The position numbers were made by a program, and so were the translations under genes. This document shows positions 21,128 to 30,753 of a DNA stretch of 63,264 nucleotides, in pieces. The stretch is from Azospirillaceae bacterium (GTDB taxonomy: Bacteria > Pseudomonadota > Alphaproteobacteria > Azospirillales > Azospirillaceae). Where the stretch lies: NCBI GenBank assembly GCA_035645145.1, contig DASQNC010000040.1, positions 1 to 63,264 on the forward strand, written 5' to 3'. Under the pieces are notes generated by a model, which worked only from the letters and a program-made list of their open reading frames with translations, had not been told where the DNA came from and did no database searches. Every line of letters begins with the position of its first letter. Position 1 is the stretch's first letter.

Positions 21128-22780
21128 ATGTCCGCGCTGACCGAGAGCCCCGCCTGGACCGCCCTGGCCCGCCACCGCCAGTCCATGGAAGGGGTCGGGA
21201 TGCGCGACCTGTTCGCGCAGGATCCCGACCGTTTCCGCCGCTTCTCGACCGAGGCGTGCGGATTGCTGCTGGACTATTCCAAGAACCGGATCACGTCGGA
21301 GACCATGGGCCTGTTGCTGGATCTGGCCCGGCAGGCGGACGTCGCCGGCTGGCGCGACAGGATGTTCGCCGGCGAGAGGATCAACTTCACCGAAGGGCGG
21401 TCGGTGCTGCACACGGCCTTGCGCGCGGGTCCCGACGGCGCCGCCCGGGCTGACGGGGCGCGCGTCGCGGACGAGGTCGAAGCGGTGCGCGGGCGCATGC
21501 TGGCCTTCGCCCGCGCGGTGCGTGACGGAACCTGGACCGGCTGGACCGGCAAGCGCATCACCGACGTGGTGAACATCGGCATCGGCGGGTCGGACCTGGG
21601 CCCGGCCATGGTGACCGAGGCGCTCGCGCCCTATCGCCATCCCGAAATCCGGCCCCACTTCGTCTCCAATGTCGACGGCACCCACCTGGCCGAGGTGCTG
21701 AAGCGGGTGGATCCCGAGACCACGCTGTTCCTGGTGGCCTCCAAGACGTTCACGACGCAGGAGACGATTGCCAACGCGGAGTCCGCCAAGGCCTGGTTCC
21801 AGGCCCGCATCTCCGATCCCAAGGCGGTGTCCAAGCACTTCGCGGCGCTCAGCACCAATGCCAAGGCCGTCGAGGCGTTCGGCATCGATCCCGCCAACAT
21901 GTTCGGGTTCTGGGACTGGGTGGGGGGCCGCTATTCGCTCTGGTCCGCCATCGGCCTGCCGATCGCCATCGGCATCGGGCCGGAGCGGTTCGAGGAGCTG
22001 CTGGCCGGCGCCCGCGCCATGGACCAGCATTTCCGCACGGCCCCGCTCGACCGGAACATGCCTGTGGTGCTGGGCATGCTGGGGGTGTGGTACGTGAACT
22101 TCTGGGGGGCGGCCGCCCACGCCGTTCTGCCCTACGACCAGTACCTCGCACGCTTCCCGGCGTTCCTGCAGCAGTTGGACATGGAGTCCAACGGCAAGCG
22201 CGTGGACAGGGGCGGCCATCCGGTGGACTACGCCACGGGCCCGGTCATCTTCGGGGAGCCCGGCACCAACGGCCAGCACGCATTCTACCAGTTGATCCAC
22301 CAGGGAACCCAACCGATCCCCTGCGATTTCCTGGCCCCGGCGCAGACGCAGAATCCGCTGCCGCGGAGCCCCCTTGGCGACCACCACCGGATCCTGCTGT
22401 CCAATGTCCTGGCCCAGGCGGAAGCCCTGATGCGGGGCAAGACCGAAGCGGAGGCACGGGCGGAGCTGGAAGCCCAGGGGCTGACAGGCCCGGCCGCGGA
22501 CGCGCTGGTGCCGCACAAGGTCTTTCCCGGAAACCGGCCCAGCAACACCATCCTGTTCCGGCGCCTCGACCCGGCCACGCTCGGTGCCCTGATCGCGCTC
22601 TACGAGCACAAGGTGTTCGTGCAGGGCGTGGTCTGGCGCATCAACTCCTTCGATCAATGGGGGGTGGAGCTCGGCAAGCAGCTTGCCAAGCCGATCCTGG
22701 CGGAGCTGGAGGCGGGCCGCCCGTCCGGGAACCATGACGCATCCACAACCGGCCTGATGGAATGGCTGCTGCGCGTATAA
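21128..22780 (+). CDS. pgi: Glucose-6-phosphate isomerase
   Basis: A 550-residue phosphoglucose isomerase that interconverts glucose-6-phosphate and fructose-6-phosphate. Family signatures are [28 protein letters not shown], the PROSITE-like segment [16 protein letters not shown] and [18 protein letters not shown]. The C-terminal signature [16 protein letters not shown] is intact. Length matches the E. coli enzyme. It is followed by the pentapeptide-repeat gene with 65 bases between. Confidence 0.98.
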   Translation: MSALTESPAWTALARHRQSMEGVGMRDLFAQDPDRFRRFSTEACGLLLDYSKNRITSETMGLLLDLARQADVAGWRDRMFAGERINFTEGRSVLHTALRAGPDGAARADGARVADEVEAVRGRMLAFARAVRDGTWTGWTGKRITDVVNIGIGGSDLGPAMVTEALAPYRHPEIRPHFVSNVDGTHLAEVLKRVDPETTLFLVASKTFTTQETIANAESAKAWFQARISDPKAVSKHFAALSTNAKAVEAFGIDPANMFGFWDWVGGRYSLWSAIGLPIAIGIGPERFEELLAGARAMDQHFRTAPLDRNMPVVLGMLGVWYVNFWGAAAHAVLPYDQYLARFPAFLQQLDMESNGKRVDRGGHPVDYATGPVIFGEPGTNGQHAFYQLIHQGTQPIPCDFLAPAQTQNPLPRSPLGDHHRILLSNVLAQAEALMRGKTEAEARAELEAQGLTGPAADALVPHKVFPGNRPSNTILFRRLDPATLGALIALYEHKVFVQGVVWRINSFDQWGVELGKQLAKPILAELEAGRPSGNHDASTTGLMEWLLRV

Positions 22781-22845
22781 GCGCGGTTCCGCTCCCCCGT
22801 CTTCCGGATTATTGCCAGGGGATTGTCTCCATCAGGAATCGTGGC

Positions 22846-24159
22846 ATGGGCACCCCGGTCCTCGAACCGAAACCGCTGGTCCGGCCGACACAGGACCAGT
22901 TGGACCGGATCCTCAAGCGCCACGCCATGTTCCGCAACGCCCGGGTTGGCGGTGCGCGGGCGGTGCTGGCCAACATGGATCTTTCGGGGCTGGACCTGGA
23001 GGACCGCGACCTTGCGCATGCGGATTTGACCCTGACCAATCTGGCCGGGGCCCGTCTCGCCCGGACGACCCTGGACTGCGCCAACCTGTTCGCCGCCAAC
23101 CTGCGCCGGGCGAATCTGGAGGGCGCAAGCCTGGTGAAGGCGGATCTGCGCGGGGCCTGCGCGCGCGGGGCCGTCCTGACCGGTGCCAACCTGTTCGACG
23201 CCGATCTGCGCGATGGCCTTCTGGCCGAGCGGGATGCGGGCGGGGAGCTGCACTCCCATCAGGCCAGCGTGCAGCCGATGGACCTGGAGGACACCGGTTT
23301 CCGGAGCGCCGACCCGGCCCGGGCGAGGCTGTCCGGTTCGGTGGCGGTGCGCACCGATTTTTCGGCCGCTGTGATGCGGGGGGTCCGGCTGGTGCGCGCC
23401 AACCTGCGCAACGCGAACTTCGAAGGCGCCAACCTGGAGGGGGCGGACCTGTCGCAGGCCGACATGCGCGGGGCCAATCTGAAAAATGCGGTTCTGGCCG
23501 ACTGCGTCATGGCGCTGACCGAGATGGGCGGAGCCGACCTCGAGGGGGCGCTCACCGACACGCCGGCCGGGCGTCCCTTCGCCGAGATCGCGGCCGAGTT
23601 CGAGGATATGATCCGGCTCCACGCCGAGTTCGTCGGTTCGGCGGGACGGGAGGGGCGGGCACTCGATCTTTCGGGCATCGACATGCGCGGCGCGCCCGGG
23701 CTGTCCCGCACGCTGCTGACCATGCTCAAGGCGCCGGGTGCGTGCCTGTACGGCCTGGATCTGTCGCGGGCGCAGATGCAGGCGGCGAACCTTGCAGGGG
23801 CCGACCTGAGGGCCTGCAACCTGGAAGGTGCGGATCTGCGCGGCGCGAACCTGCGCGGTGCGCGCCTGGACAACGCCATCCTGCGCGATGCCAATCTGGC
23901 CCCGCTGGTCATCGGCAGCGACCGGACGGTTCCCGCTTCCCTGGATGGCGCCAGCCTGCGCCATGCCGACCTGACGAATACCAGGTTGCGCGGTGCCAGC
24001 CTGCGGGGGGCGGACCTCGGCTTCGCCACGGCCATCGGCGTTGACCTGCGCGACGCCGACCTGACCGCGGCCACGCTCGACGGGGCGTGGATCGCACCCG
24101 ACGCGCTCCCGACCGCCATTCTCGACGCGGCCCCGGCCGCCGGACTCCTGGGGCGCTGA
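22846..24159 (+). CDS. Pentapeptide-repeat protein
   Basis: A protein of about 437 residues built largely from A(D/N)LXX pentapeptides that fold as a right-handed quadrilateral beta-helix. There are two repeat blocks: roughly residues 45-110 with another at 170-240, and a C-terminal block from about 300 to 415. Non-repeat segments separate them, including FAEIAAEFEDMIRLHAEF. The C-terminus is non-repetitive. There is no signal peptide or transmembrane span, so it is probably cytosolic. Function is unknown; DNA-gyrase protection is known for some members but is not evident here. Confidence 0.85.
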   Translation: MGTPVLEPKPLVRPTQDQLDRILKRHAMFRNARVGGARAVLANMDLSGLDLEDRDLAHADLTLTNLAGARLARTTLDCANLFAANLRRANLEGASLVKADLRGACARGAVLTGANLFDADLRDGLLAERDAGGELHSHQASVQPMDLEDTGFRSADPARARLSGSVAVRTDFSAAVMRGVRLVRANLRNANFEGANLEGADLSQADMRGANLKNAVLADCVMALTEMGGADLEGALTDTPAGRPFAEIAAEFEDMIRLHAEFVGSAGREGRALDLSGIDMRGAPGLSRTLLTMLKAPGACLYGLDLSRAQMQAANLAGADLRACNLEGADLRGANLRGARLDNAILRDANLAPLVIGSDRTVPASLDGASLRHADLTNTRLRGASLRGADLGFATAIGVDLRDADLTAATLDGAWIAPDALPTAILDAAPAAGLLGR

Positions 24160-24255
24160 GCGCGATCGGTGGCTCGCCGGCCCGCGGACGGCACGCGATC
24201 ACCGGAGGAAGCGATGAATGGTGACAAGGGGCCCGCGGGACCCCAAATGTAGCCT

Positions 24256-26142
24256 ATGCCCCTTCGCCGCCTGCCCGAGACCCTGGTGAACCGCATCGCC
24301 GCCGGTGAGGTGGTGGAGCGGCCGGCTGCCGCCGTGAAGGAACTGGTCGAAAACGCGCTGGATGCCGGTGCCGCCCGGATCGAGGTGGCGATCCGCGACG
24401 GCGGGCGGGCCCTGATCTCGGTCGCCGACGACGGTTGCGGAATGGGGCCGGACGAGTTGGACTTGGCGGTCGAGCGCCATGCCACCTCCAAGCTGCCGAG
24501 CGACGACCTTCTCGACATCCACACCTTCGGTTTCCGCGGCGAGGCGCTGCCCTCGATCGGCGCCGTCAGCCGCCTGACCGTCACCAGCCGTCGGCGCGAC
24601 GCCGACGCCGCCTGGTGCGTGGTGGTGGAGGGTGGGGTGAAGTCGCCGGTCGCCCCGGCCGCCCACCCCGGCGGCACCCGTGTCGAGGTGCGCGACCTGT
24701 TCTTTGCCACGCCGGCCCGCCTGAAGTTCCTGAAGGGTGCGCGCACCGAGGCCGAGCACGCCCGCGACGCGGTGGAACGTCTGTCCATGGCGCACCCGCA
24801 GGTGGCCTTCACCTTCCTCGACGACGGCCGCACCGCCCTGCGCCTTCCCGCCGGGACGGGCGACCTTCTGGATGTCCGGCGGGAGCGGTTGGGGGCGGTG
24901 CTGGGCCACGACTTCGCCGACAACGCCCTGCCGGTGGACGCCCTGCGCGAGGGGGTGCGCCTGACCGGCCTGATCGGCCTGCCGACGCTGAACCGCCCGA
25001 CCTCGCGCGAGCAATACCTGTTCGTCAACGGCCGGCCGGTGAAGGACCGGCTGCTGCTCGGCGCCGTCCGCGGTGCCTATTCCGACACGCTCCCGCGCGA
25101 CCGGCACGCGATGCTGGCCCTGTTCCTGGATCTCCCGCCCCAGGAGGTCGACGTCAACGTCCATCCGGCCAAGACCGAGGTGCGTTTCCGCGACCAGGCC
25201 CTGGTGCGCGGGCTGATCGTGGGAGCCATCCGGCACGCGCTTGCCGCCGCCGGCCACCGGGCGACCAGCACCGGCGGCGGTGCGACGCTGGCCGCGTTCC
25301 GGCCCGGTGATGCCCCGTCCGGAGCGCAGCAGGCGGGCGGCTTGCCGGCAGGGGGCGCGCATCGCGGCGGCTACGCCGGCCCTCACGGCGCCGTTCCGCC
25401 ACCCCGGGGCCTGTCCGAACTGGCCACGCGCTGGCAGGGGCCGTTGCCGGGCCTGGTGGCGGAACCCGCGGCGCGGCCGGCCGGTGTCTCGGCGCCGGTA
25501 TCCAATCATCCGGACGAGGCCGGCGCGGCTCCCGGCATCCCATCGCCCGAACCGTTTTCCGACCATCCGCTGGGTGCGGCCCGTGCCCAGCTGCACAACA
25601 CCTACATCGTCGCCGAGACGCGGGACGGCATCGTCATCGTCGACCAGCACGCGGCCCACGAACGGCTGGTGTACGAGCGGTTCAAGGCGGCGTTCGTGGA
25701 CGGCGGTGCCAAGGCGCAAGGCCTGCTGCTGCCGGAGGTGGTGGAGCTCAGCGAGGCCGATGCCGAGCGTCTGGCCGCCCGCGCCGAGGAATTGGGCCGT
25801 TTGGGCCTGGACCTGGAACGGTTCGGGTCCACCGCCGTCGTGGTCCGGGCCACACCGGCGCTGCTCGGCCGCTGCGATGTCCGCGCGCTCGTCACCGATC
25901 TGGCGGAAACCCTGGCCGAGTTGGGCGACGCCGGCCTGCTGCGGGAAAAGCTGGACGCCGTCTGCTCGACCATGGCCTGCCACGGGTCGGTGCGCGCCGG
26001 CCGGCCGATGAACGAGGCCGAGATGAACGCGCTCCTGCGCCAGATGGAGGCCACCCCCATGAGTGGCCAATGCAACCATGGCCGGCCGACGTATGTGGAG
26101 CTGAAGAAGGGCGACATCGAACGGCTGTTCGGCCGTCGGTGA
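24256..26142 (+). CDS. mutL: DNA mismatch repair protein MutL (endonuclease type)
   Basis: A 628-residue MutL. The N-terminal GHKL ATPase domain has [16 protein letters not shown] and [14 protein letters not shown] Pro/Gly-rich linker spans about residues 340-440. The C-terminal dimerisation domain carries the nuclease motif [12 protein letters not shown], with D463 matching DQHAX2EX4E, together with ACHGSVR and CNHGRPT. It should therefore nick DNA itself, as expected in bacteria without MutH. It converges on rsmD. A GC-rich hairpin at about 26147-26180 spans the junction. Confidence 0.97.
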   Translation: MPLRRLPETLVNRIAAGEVVERPAAAVKELVENALDAGAARIEVAIRDGGRALISVADDGCGMGPDELDLAVERHATSKLPSDDLLDIHTFGFRGEALPSIGAVSRLTVTSRRRDADAAWCVVVEGGVKSPVAPAAHPGGTRVEVRDLFFATPARLKFLKGARTEAEHARDAVERLSMAHPQVAFTFLDDGRTALRLPAGTGDLLDVRRERLGAVLGHDFADNALPVDALREGVRLTGLIGLPTLNRPTSREQYLFVNGRPVKDRLLLGAVRGAYSDTLPRDRHAMLALFLDLPPQEVDVNVHPAKTEVRFRDQALVRGLIVGAIRHALAAAGHRATSTGGGATLAAFRPGDAPSGAQQAGGLPAGGAHRGGYAGPHGAVPPPRGLSELATRWQGPLPGLVAEPAARPAGVSAPVSNHPDEAGAAPGIPSPEPFSDHPLGAARAQLHNTYIVAETRDGIVIVDQHAAHERLVYERFKAAFVDGGAKAQGLLLPEVVELSEADAERLAARAEELGRLGLDLERFGSTAVVVRATPALLGRCDVRALVTDLAETLAELGDAGLLREKLDAVCSTMACHGSVRAGRPMNEAEMNALLRQMEATPMSGQCNHGRPTYVELKKGDIERLFGRR

Positions 26143-26161
26143 TGGCCGCCGCGGCTCCCTT

Positions 26162-26728
26162 TCAGCAGGGGGCCGCGGCGAAAAGAACCTGGGTGTCGCC
26201 CCACACCCGTTTGTCCAATTCCTCGAAGCCGGGTGGGAGAGGCACGTCCGCTCCCTGCCGCTCCTCCACAACCACCAGCGCACCGGTCGTAAACCAGCCC
26301 TGGGCGGCGAGCGCGGTCAGGGCCCGCGGCGCCAGCCCCTTGCCATAGGGCGGGTCGAGGAAGGCGAGGGTGCAAGCCATGCGGGCGGGCGGCGGGCGGA
26401 TCGCGTCGCCACGGACGGGCGTGCCGCGTGCGACCTCGCCCAATGTCGCCAGATTGCGCCGGACCACGTCGAGGCTGGCGGGGGCGGCATCCAGGAACAG
26501 GGCATGCGCGGCCCCGCGGGACAACGCTTCCAACCCAAGGGCACCGGTGCCGCAGAAGGCATCCAGCACCACGGCCCCTTCCACCACCGGTCCGCCGCCC
26601 GGCCCCCAACCGGCATGGGTCAGGACATTGAACACGGCTTCCCGGACCCGGTCGCCGGTCGGGCGCACGCCGGCCGCGGGCGGTCCCTCGATCCGACGGC
26701 CCCGGTGCCTACCGCCGACGATCCGCAT
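26162..26728 (-). CDS. rsmD: 16S rRNA (guanine966-N2)-methyltransferase
   Basis: A 188-residue SAM-dependent methyltransferase that modifies G966 of 16S rRNA. The N-terminus [16 protein letters not shown] is the family start, followed by [33 protein letters not shown] (SAM binding) and the catalytic [12 protein letters not shown] 26728 lies 20 bases inside the 3' end of the upstream pseudouridine synthase gene, so the two RNA-modification genes are coupled. Confidence 0.96.
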   Translation of the reverse strand: MRIVGGRHRGRRIEGPPAAGVRPTGDRVREAVFNVLTHAGWGPGGGPVVEGAVVLDAFCGTGALGLEALSRGAAHALFLDAAPASLDVVRRNLATLGEVARGTPVRGDAIRPPPARMACTLAFLDPPYGKGLAPRALTALAAQGWFTTGALVVVEERQGADVPLPPGFEELDKRVWGDTQVLFAAAPC

Positions 26729-28310
26729 GGCCCCGCGGCCCGGCGCGCCCCGGCCCGCTCCGCTCCGCTCCGGCACGCCCCGATCCTGCGCGACCCGGGC
26801 CGCCACGGCCGGGGCCGCCTTTCGGCCCGCTGCCCTTTGGCCCGCTGCCCTTTGGCCCGCTGCCCTTCGGCCCGCCGCCCCTTGGCCCGCCGCCCCTTGG
26901 CCCGCCTTTGTGGTCGGGACCCTGGCGGTCGGCGTTCTTGCGTTCGGTGCCCTTGGCGGCGCCCTTCGGTCCGGCCGACGGTTTCGGCTTCGCGCCCGCG
27001 TGTGCTTTCGCCTCCGCCGGGTTCCGGTGGGTTTTCCCCGCGGCCGGGCGGAACGGCTTGGCGCCCCGTGCCTCTTCGCGGGGGGTCTCGTCGCGGGATG
27101 CGGGACGGCCGGCCGCCTTGGAGCGCGGGCGGTCCTGGGCAAAGGTTTCTTCGTTCCGGCGGTCGGGTTTTGTGAACCGCTGGGTCCGGCCCTCCGGGAC
27201 CGCCGCGCGACGGGTGGGGGCGTCCTCCCGGTCGGCCGTCCGCACCCGCCCGCCGGCCTTGCGCGGGGCGGAGCGCTCGGAAGCCTCCTGCGAACCTTCC
27301 CAACGGCGCTGCGGCCCGGCGTCCCTGCCCCGGTCACGGGTCCGCTCGCGGTTCCCGGCCGACGTGGCGCGTTCGGGGCGTTCGGCGCGCTCGGGCGCGG
27401 GCCGCGACGGCCGGCGCGCGGGCGGCTCCTCCGTCCGGGGGCCGGCGGCGCGTTGCGGCTTTTTCGCTTTGGCCGGAGCGGTCCTCGGCCGCGGCGCCTT
27501 GAGCCCCAGCGGCTCGTCCGCTCCGCCGGCGGCTTGGCCGAGGCTGCGGATCTGGTCGCGGATCACCCGGGCCGGAACCTCCTCGACCGCGCCGCGGGGC
27601 AGCTTGCCCAATTGGAACGGGCCGTAGGAGATGCGGATCAGGCGCGTGACCTGCAGGCCCAAGTGCTCCATCACCCGGCGCACCTCGCGGTTCTTACCTT
27701 CGCGCAGGGCCACCGAGATCCAGGCGTTGGAGCCCTGTTCCTGTTCCAGCGTGGCGGCGATCGGGCCGTAGACGATGCCGTCCACCACCACGCCCTCGGC
27801 CAGCGCCTCCAACTGCGCTTCGTTCACTTGGCCATGGACGCGCACGCGGTAGCGGCGGATCCAGCCGGTGGTCGGAAGCTCCATGTGCCGGGCAAGCTCG
27901 CCGTCGTTGGTGAGCAGCAGCAGCCCTTCGCTGGTGATGTCCAGCCGCCCGACCGAGACCACCCGCGGCAGATCCGGCGGCAGATGGTCGAACACGGTCT
28001 CGCGGCCCTTCTCGTCGCGGGCCGTGGTCACCAGGCCGGATGGCTTGTGGTAGCGCCACAGGCGCGGCGGCTCGGGCTCGGGCACCGGCTTGCCGTCGAC
28101 CACGATGCGGTCGCCGGGCCGGACCACCACGGCGGCGCTGTCGAGCACGCGGCCGTTCACGGCGACGCGGCCTTCGGCGATCCAGCGTTCGGCGTCGCGG
28201 CGCGAGCAGAGCCCGGCACGGGCGAGGCGCTTGGCAATGCGCTCGCCGACCTTTCCGCCGGTGCCGTTCGGGATGTCGTCTGCGGTGTCGTCGGGGGGAA
28301 TATCGGTCAT
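26709..28310 (-). CDS. rluB: 23S rRNA pseudouridine synthase (RluB type), long basic tail
   Basis: A 533-residue protein. An S4 RNA-binding domain (about residues 20-70) precedes the RsuA/RluB/E/F catalytic domain, with the signature [20 protein letters not shown] (catalytic Asp) and [13 protein letters not shown]. The enzyme core ends near residue 255. The remaining 275 or so residues are Arg/Lys/Gly/Pro/Ala-rich, low complexity and presumably disordered, ending in PKGSG repeats. Such basic extensions occur in alphaproteobacterial homologues, but this one is longer than the enzyme. RluB rather than RluE/F is inferred. It overlaps rsmD by 20 bases. Confidence 0.88.
   Translation of the reverse strand: MTDIPPDDTADDIPNGTGGKVGERIAKRLARAGLCSRRDAERWIAEGRVAVNGRVLDSAAVVVRPGDRIVVDGKPVPEPEPPRLWRYHKPSGLVTTARDEKGRETVFDHLPPDLPRVVSVGRLDITSEGLLLLTNDGELARHMELPTTGWIRRYRVRVHGQVNEAQLEALAEGVVVDGIVYGPIAATLEQEQGSNAWISVALREGKNREVRRVMEHLGLQVTRLIRISYGPFQLGKLPRGAVEEVPARVIRDQIRSLGQAAGGADEPLGLKAPRPRTAPAKAKKPQRAAGPRTEEPPARRPSRPAPERAERPERATSAGNRERTRDRGRDAGPQRRWEGSQEASERSAPRKAGGRVRTADREDAPTRRAAVPEGRTQRFTKPDRRNEETFAQDRPRSKAAGRPASRDETPREEARGAKPFRPAAGKTHRNPAEAKAHAGAKPKPSAGPKGAAKGTERKNADRQGPDHKGGPRGGGPRGGGPKGSGPKGSGPKGSGPKGGPGRGGPGRAGSGRAGAERSGPGRAGPRGHADRRR
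26819..26900. repeat. 15-bp tandem repeats in the rluB tail
   Basis: About five consecutive degenerate copies of a 15-base unit resembling GGCCCGCTGCCCTTT. On the minus strand they encode GPKGS/GPRGG pentapeptides in the disordered C-terminal tail. Unit length is a multiple of three, so copy-number change keeps the reading frame. Confidence 0.8.
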
Positions 28311-28412
28311 GGCGGCGGACACTACGCGTGTGGGCGGCACCGGGCAACCGGCGACGCCCGCCCGCTGCCCGCCGCCAACCGGTCCCCACACCGCCGGGCG
28401 AAGATCTCGTAC

Positions 28413-28541
28413 CGTCCTGCGAAAAATCCGCCTTCGCAGGACGGAGGGCGCGACCGCGCCCCGCGCCGGAGGCGCGGACTTGAACCCGGGGCGCCCCCTG
28501 GCGCGCAAGCCAAGGCCCACAGGGCCGCCGGCGCTTGAGGA
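28413..28541. repeat. Dispersed intergenic hairpin element, copy 1
   Basis: An inverted repeat, CGTCCTGCGAA (28413-28423) with TTCGCAGGACG (28433-28443), is followed by GGAGGGCGCGACCGCGC and later by a GGCGCGCAAGC block and a TGAGGA end. The same order recurs at 52813-52911. Copy 1 carries about 25-30 extra bases in the middle, including a GCGCC-rich tract. It lies in the 265-base gap between rluB and the PNPOx-like gene, which contains no gene. Confidence 0.75.
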
Positions 28542-28551
28542 ACCGAACAAA

Positions 28552-28571
28552 GCCGAGTGCATGCACTCGGC
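28552..28571 (-). terminator. Palindromic terminator after the PNPOx-like gene
   Basis: A perfect 20-base palindrome (GCCGAGTGCA/TGCACTCGGC) just past the stop of the minus-strand PNPOx-like gene. On that strand it is followed by a short T-rich run (TTTGTTC), so a stem of about 8 bp with a 4-base loop could act as an intrinsic terminator. Confidence 0.5.
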
Positions 28572-28575
28572 GGCG

Positions 28576-29085
28576 TCACATGCTGATCTTCTGGTGATCG
28601 CCCGGTTTCGGCGACTCGCCGGTCAGCTTGGCCTTCAAGTAGCCGTAGGCATGGACCATGGTGCTGGACGGCGCGTCCCAGTACTCCGCCTTCTCGATCC
28701 GCACCTTGATCAGCGCGATGCGCGGATCGTCCTTGCCCCTGGGGAACCAGGTGGCGAGCGGTTCGCGCCAGAGCCGGTCGATCTCCGCCTTGTCGCGCAC
28801 GATCTCGGCATGGCCCGACACCGAAACGAAGGTTTGCCGGCTTGCGTCGGCAAAGGCCAGGCAGACCTGGTGCTCGCGGTTGGTCTCGTCCACCTTGGGC
28901 GTGTCCGCATAGGTGAAGAACCACAGCGTGCCGTCGAAGGCGTCGGTCTGGTGGTTCGCCATCGGCCGGGACCGCAGGTGGCCGTCCTCGTCGCGGGTCA
29001 CCATCATCGCGAATTGCACATCGCGGATCATGGACCACAGCTTGTCCAACTGGTCCTGCCGCGGCATGTGGGTGTCCATCGGCAT
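28576..29085 (-). CDS. PNPOx-like FMN-binding stress protein
   Basis: About 169 residues of the pyridoxamine-5'-phosphate-oxidase-like split-barrel fold, resembling the general stress protein 26 group. Recognisable parts are [18 protein letters not shown] near the N-terminus, [14 protein letters not shown], and a C-terminal [20 protein letters not shown], which is typical of that group. It should bind FMN or a related flavin. ATG 29085 follows AGGAGG closely; ATG 29079 is an alternative. It is not the biosynthetic PdxH, whose C-terminal residues are absent. Confidence 0.85.
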   Translation of the reverse strand: MPMDTHMPRQDQLDKLWSMIRDVQFAMMVTRDEDGHLRSRPMANHQTDAFDGTLWFFTYADTPKVDETNREHQVCLAFADASRQTFVSVSGHAEIVRDKAEIDRLWREPLATWFPRGKDDPRIALIKVRIEKAEYWDAPSSTMVHAYGYLKAKLTGESPKPGDHQKISM

Positions 29086-29184
29086 CCTCTCCTCCTGGTG
29101 GGCCCTGAGCCCGGACAACAAGGGGCGTTTCCCGGCCGTTCCGGCCGAACGCCGACACCGCCCGCCGACACCGCCCATTGACGG

Positions 29185-29208
29185 GCACCTTCCGCGCGCG
29201 GAAGGTGC
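29185..29208. promoter_or_regulatory. Perfect 24-base palindrome over the tadA ribosome-binding site
   Basis: Two 12-base arms, GCACCTTCCGCG and CGCGGAAGGTGC, are exactly complementary with no loop. The palindrome ends 4 bases before the tadA ATG (29213) and contains its only Shine-Dalgarno-like bases (GAAGG). It could be a repressor operator in the divergent gap between the PNPOx-like gene and tadA, or an RNA hairpin limiting tadA translation. Confidence 0.55.
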
Positions 29209-29212
29209 GGCG

Positions 29213-29665
29213 ATGGACCGTCCCGCCTTCATGTCCCTTGCGCTGGCCGAAGCCGAGGCCGCCGCCGCCCGCGGCGAGGTGCCGGTGGGCGCCGTCGTGG
29301 TGGATCCCGCGACGGGCGCGGTGGTGGCATCGGCCGGCAACCGGACCGAGGAGCTGGCCGACCCCACCGCCCATGCGGAGGTGCTGGCCATCCGCGCGGC
29401 GTGCGCCCATGTCGGCGCGCCCCGCATCCCGGACTTCGACCTGTACGTGACGCTGGAACCCTGCGCCCTGTGCGCGGCCGCGATCAGCTTCGCCCGGGTG
29501 CGGCGGCTGTATTTCGGCGCCTACGATCCCAAGGGGGGCGGGGTGGAGCACGGTCCGCGCTTCTTCGCCCAGCCCACCTGCCACCATGCGCCCGAGGTCG
29601 TCGGCGGCGTGGAGGAGACGGCGGCCGCCGTGCTGCTCAAGCGGTTCTTCGCGGCACGCCGGTGA
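29213..29665 (+). CDS. tadA: tRNA(adenine34) deaminase
   Basis: A 150-residue zinc deaminase that converts A34 of tRNA-Arg(ACG) to inosine. The zinc and catalytic motif HAEV is followed by the second zinc motif EPCALCAAA. The substrate-pocket segment RVRRLYFGAYDPKGGGVEHG is typical of TadA as opposed to guanine deaminases. The C-terminal helix (AAAVLLKRFFAARR) is complete. ATG 29213 lies immediately after a perfect palindrome. Confidence 0.94.
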   Translation: MDRPAFMSLALAEAEAAAARGEVPVGAVVVDPATGAVVASAGNRTEELADPTAHAEVLAIRAACAHVGAPRIPDFDLYVTLEPCALCAAAISFARVRRLYFGAYDPKGGGVEHGPRFFAQPTCHHAPEVVGGVEETAAAVLLKRFFAARR

Positions 29666-29721
29666 CACCCGCGCCGACCGTGTGGTAAGGCCGCCCGGCC
29701 CATCGGACCAAGGGTTACGGA

Positions 29722-30735
29722 ATGCCGCGCCCCCGGATTTGCCTGACCCTCGTGCGCAACGAGGCCTGGATCCTTCCCGCGTTCCTGCAGGCCGCGTCCA
29801 CCTGGGCCGACCACATCCTGATTTGCGACCACCGCTCGGACGACGGCAGTCGCGAGATCGCGGCCGGCTTCCCGAAGGTCCGCGTCATCGACTACGCCGA
29901 TCCCGCGTTCGACGGGTCGGCCATGCGCGCCCTGCTGCTGGCGGAGGCCCGTCGGATCGCGCCCGGTGCTGCCTGCTTCCCGCTCGACGCGGACGAGATC
30001 CTGTCGGCCGGGCATTTCGGATCGGATTTCTGGACGGCGATCGACCGGGCGGAACCGGGGACCGTGTTCGATGCGCTCTGGCGGAATCTGGCGCCGGGGC
30101 TGGAAGCCTATGTGGCCGCGCGCGACGAGCGCCAGGTGGTGTGCTGGATCGACCGGCCGGACCTCGCCTATGGTGACCGACGCTTCAACGAGGAGCGGGC
30201 GCCGCGCCAGGACAGGCTGCCGCGCGTCCACCTCGACGACATTTGCCTGATGCACCTCCAGTACGCGGACTGGCCCCGGTTCTCGACGAAGATCTGCTGG
30301 TACCAGTGCGTGCGCAAGGTTGCGGGCGAGGGAACGGCGGACAGGTTGGCCTGGGGTTACCGCGCGATCCTCAACGAGGTCACGGACCCGGCGGCGCGCC
30401 GGCCGCTCCCGCCGGAATGGCTCGACGGGTACCGCGGGCGTGGCATCGACCTCCACATCCGCCCGACGCCGCTGGCGGAACTGTGGCGGGTGCGCGAGGT
30501 GCTCGACCTGATGGCCCGCCACGGGACCGCCGCCTTCAAGGGCCTGCTGATCTGGGACCACGACTGGGTCGGGACCGCACGCGAACTCGGGGTGCCGGAT
30601 CCAGACCGGTTCGCCGACCCCCGCGACGCCGCCACGCGCTGGGTGCACCGGCGGATCTTCGAGCGGGCGCGCGGCAAGCGCAAAGGCTTGCCGCGTCACG
30701 CCGGGCGGGTGGCGGCGACGGTGCTGGGCTGGTAG
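29722..30735 (+). CDS. Glycosyltransferase family 2-like protein
   Basis: A 337-residue GT-A-type protein. The N-terminus CLTLVRNEAWILPAFLQAA matches GT2-like enzymes that act in polysaccharide or protein decoration. A DxD-equivalent motif is FPLDADEI near residue 90. The C-terminal half has RVHLDDICLMHLQYADW, a conserved-looking His/Asp patch. There is no membrane span. Acceptor and donor are unknown. It lies after tadA and faces purD, with only 18 bases between their stops. Confidence 0.75.
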   Translation: MPRPRICLTLVRNEAWILPAFLQAASTWADHILICDHRSDDGSREIAAGFPKVRVIDYADPAFDGSAMRALLLAEARRIAPGAACFPLDADEILSAGHFGSDFWTAIDRAEPGTVFDALWRNLAPGLEAYVAARDERQVVCWIDRPDLAYGDRRFNEERAPRQDRLPRVHLDDICLMHLQYADWPRFSTKICWYQCVRKVAGEGTADRLAWGYRAILNEVTDPAARRPLPPEWLDGYRGRGIDLHIRPTPLAELWRVREVLDLMARHGTAAFKGLLIWDHDWVGTARELGVPDPDRFADPRDAATRWVHRRIFERARGKRKGLPRHAGRVAATVLGW

Positions 30736-30753
30736 GGGCGGGGAGCCCCCCCA

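Noticed and set aside
22846-24159. CRISPR-like or tandem nucleotide repeats in this gene
   Set aside because: The periodicity is from pentapeptide codons (15-base), degenerate and in one frame, not direct repeats with spacers.
26147-26180. GC-rich hairpin at the mutL/rsmD junction
   Set aside because: The 13-base arms pair well with one wobble, but the adjacent run is A on the plus strand and no U-run follows in either direction of transcription. It is not claimed as a terminator.
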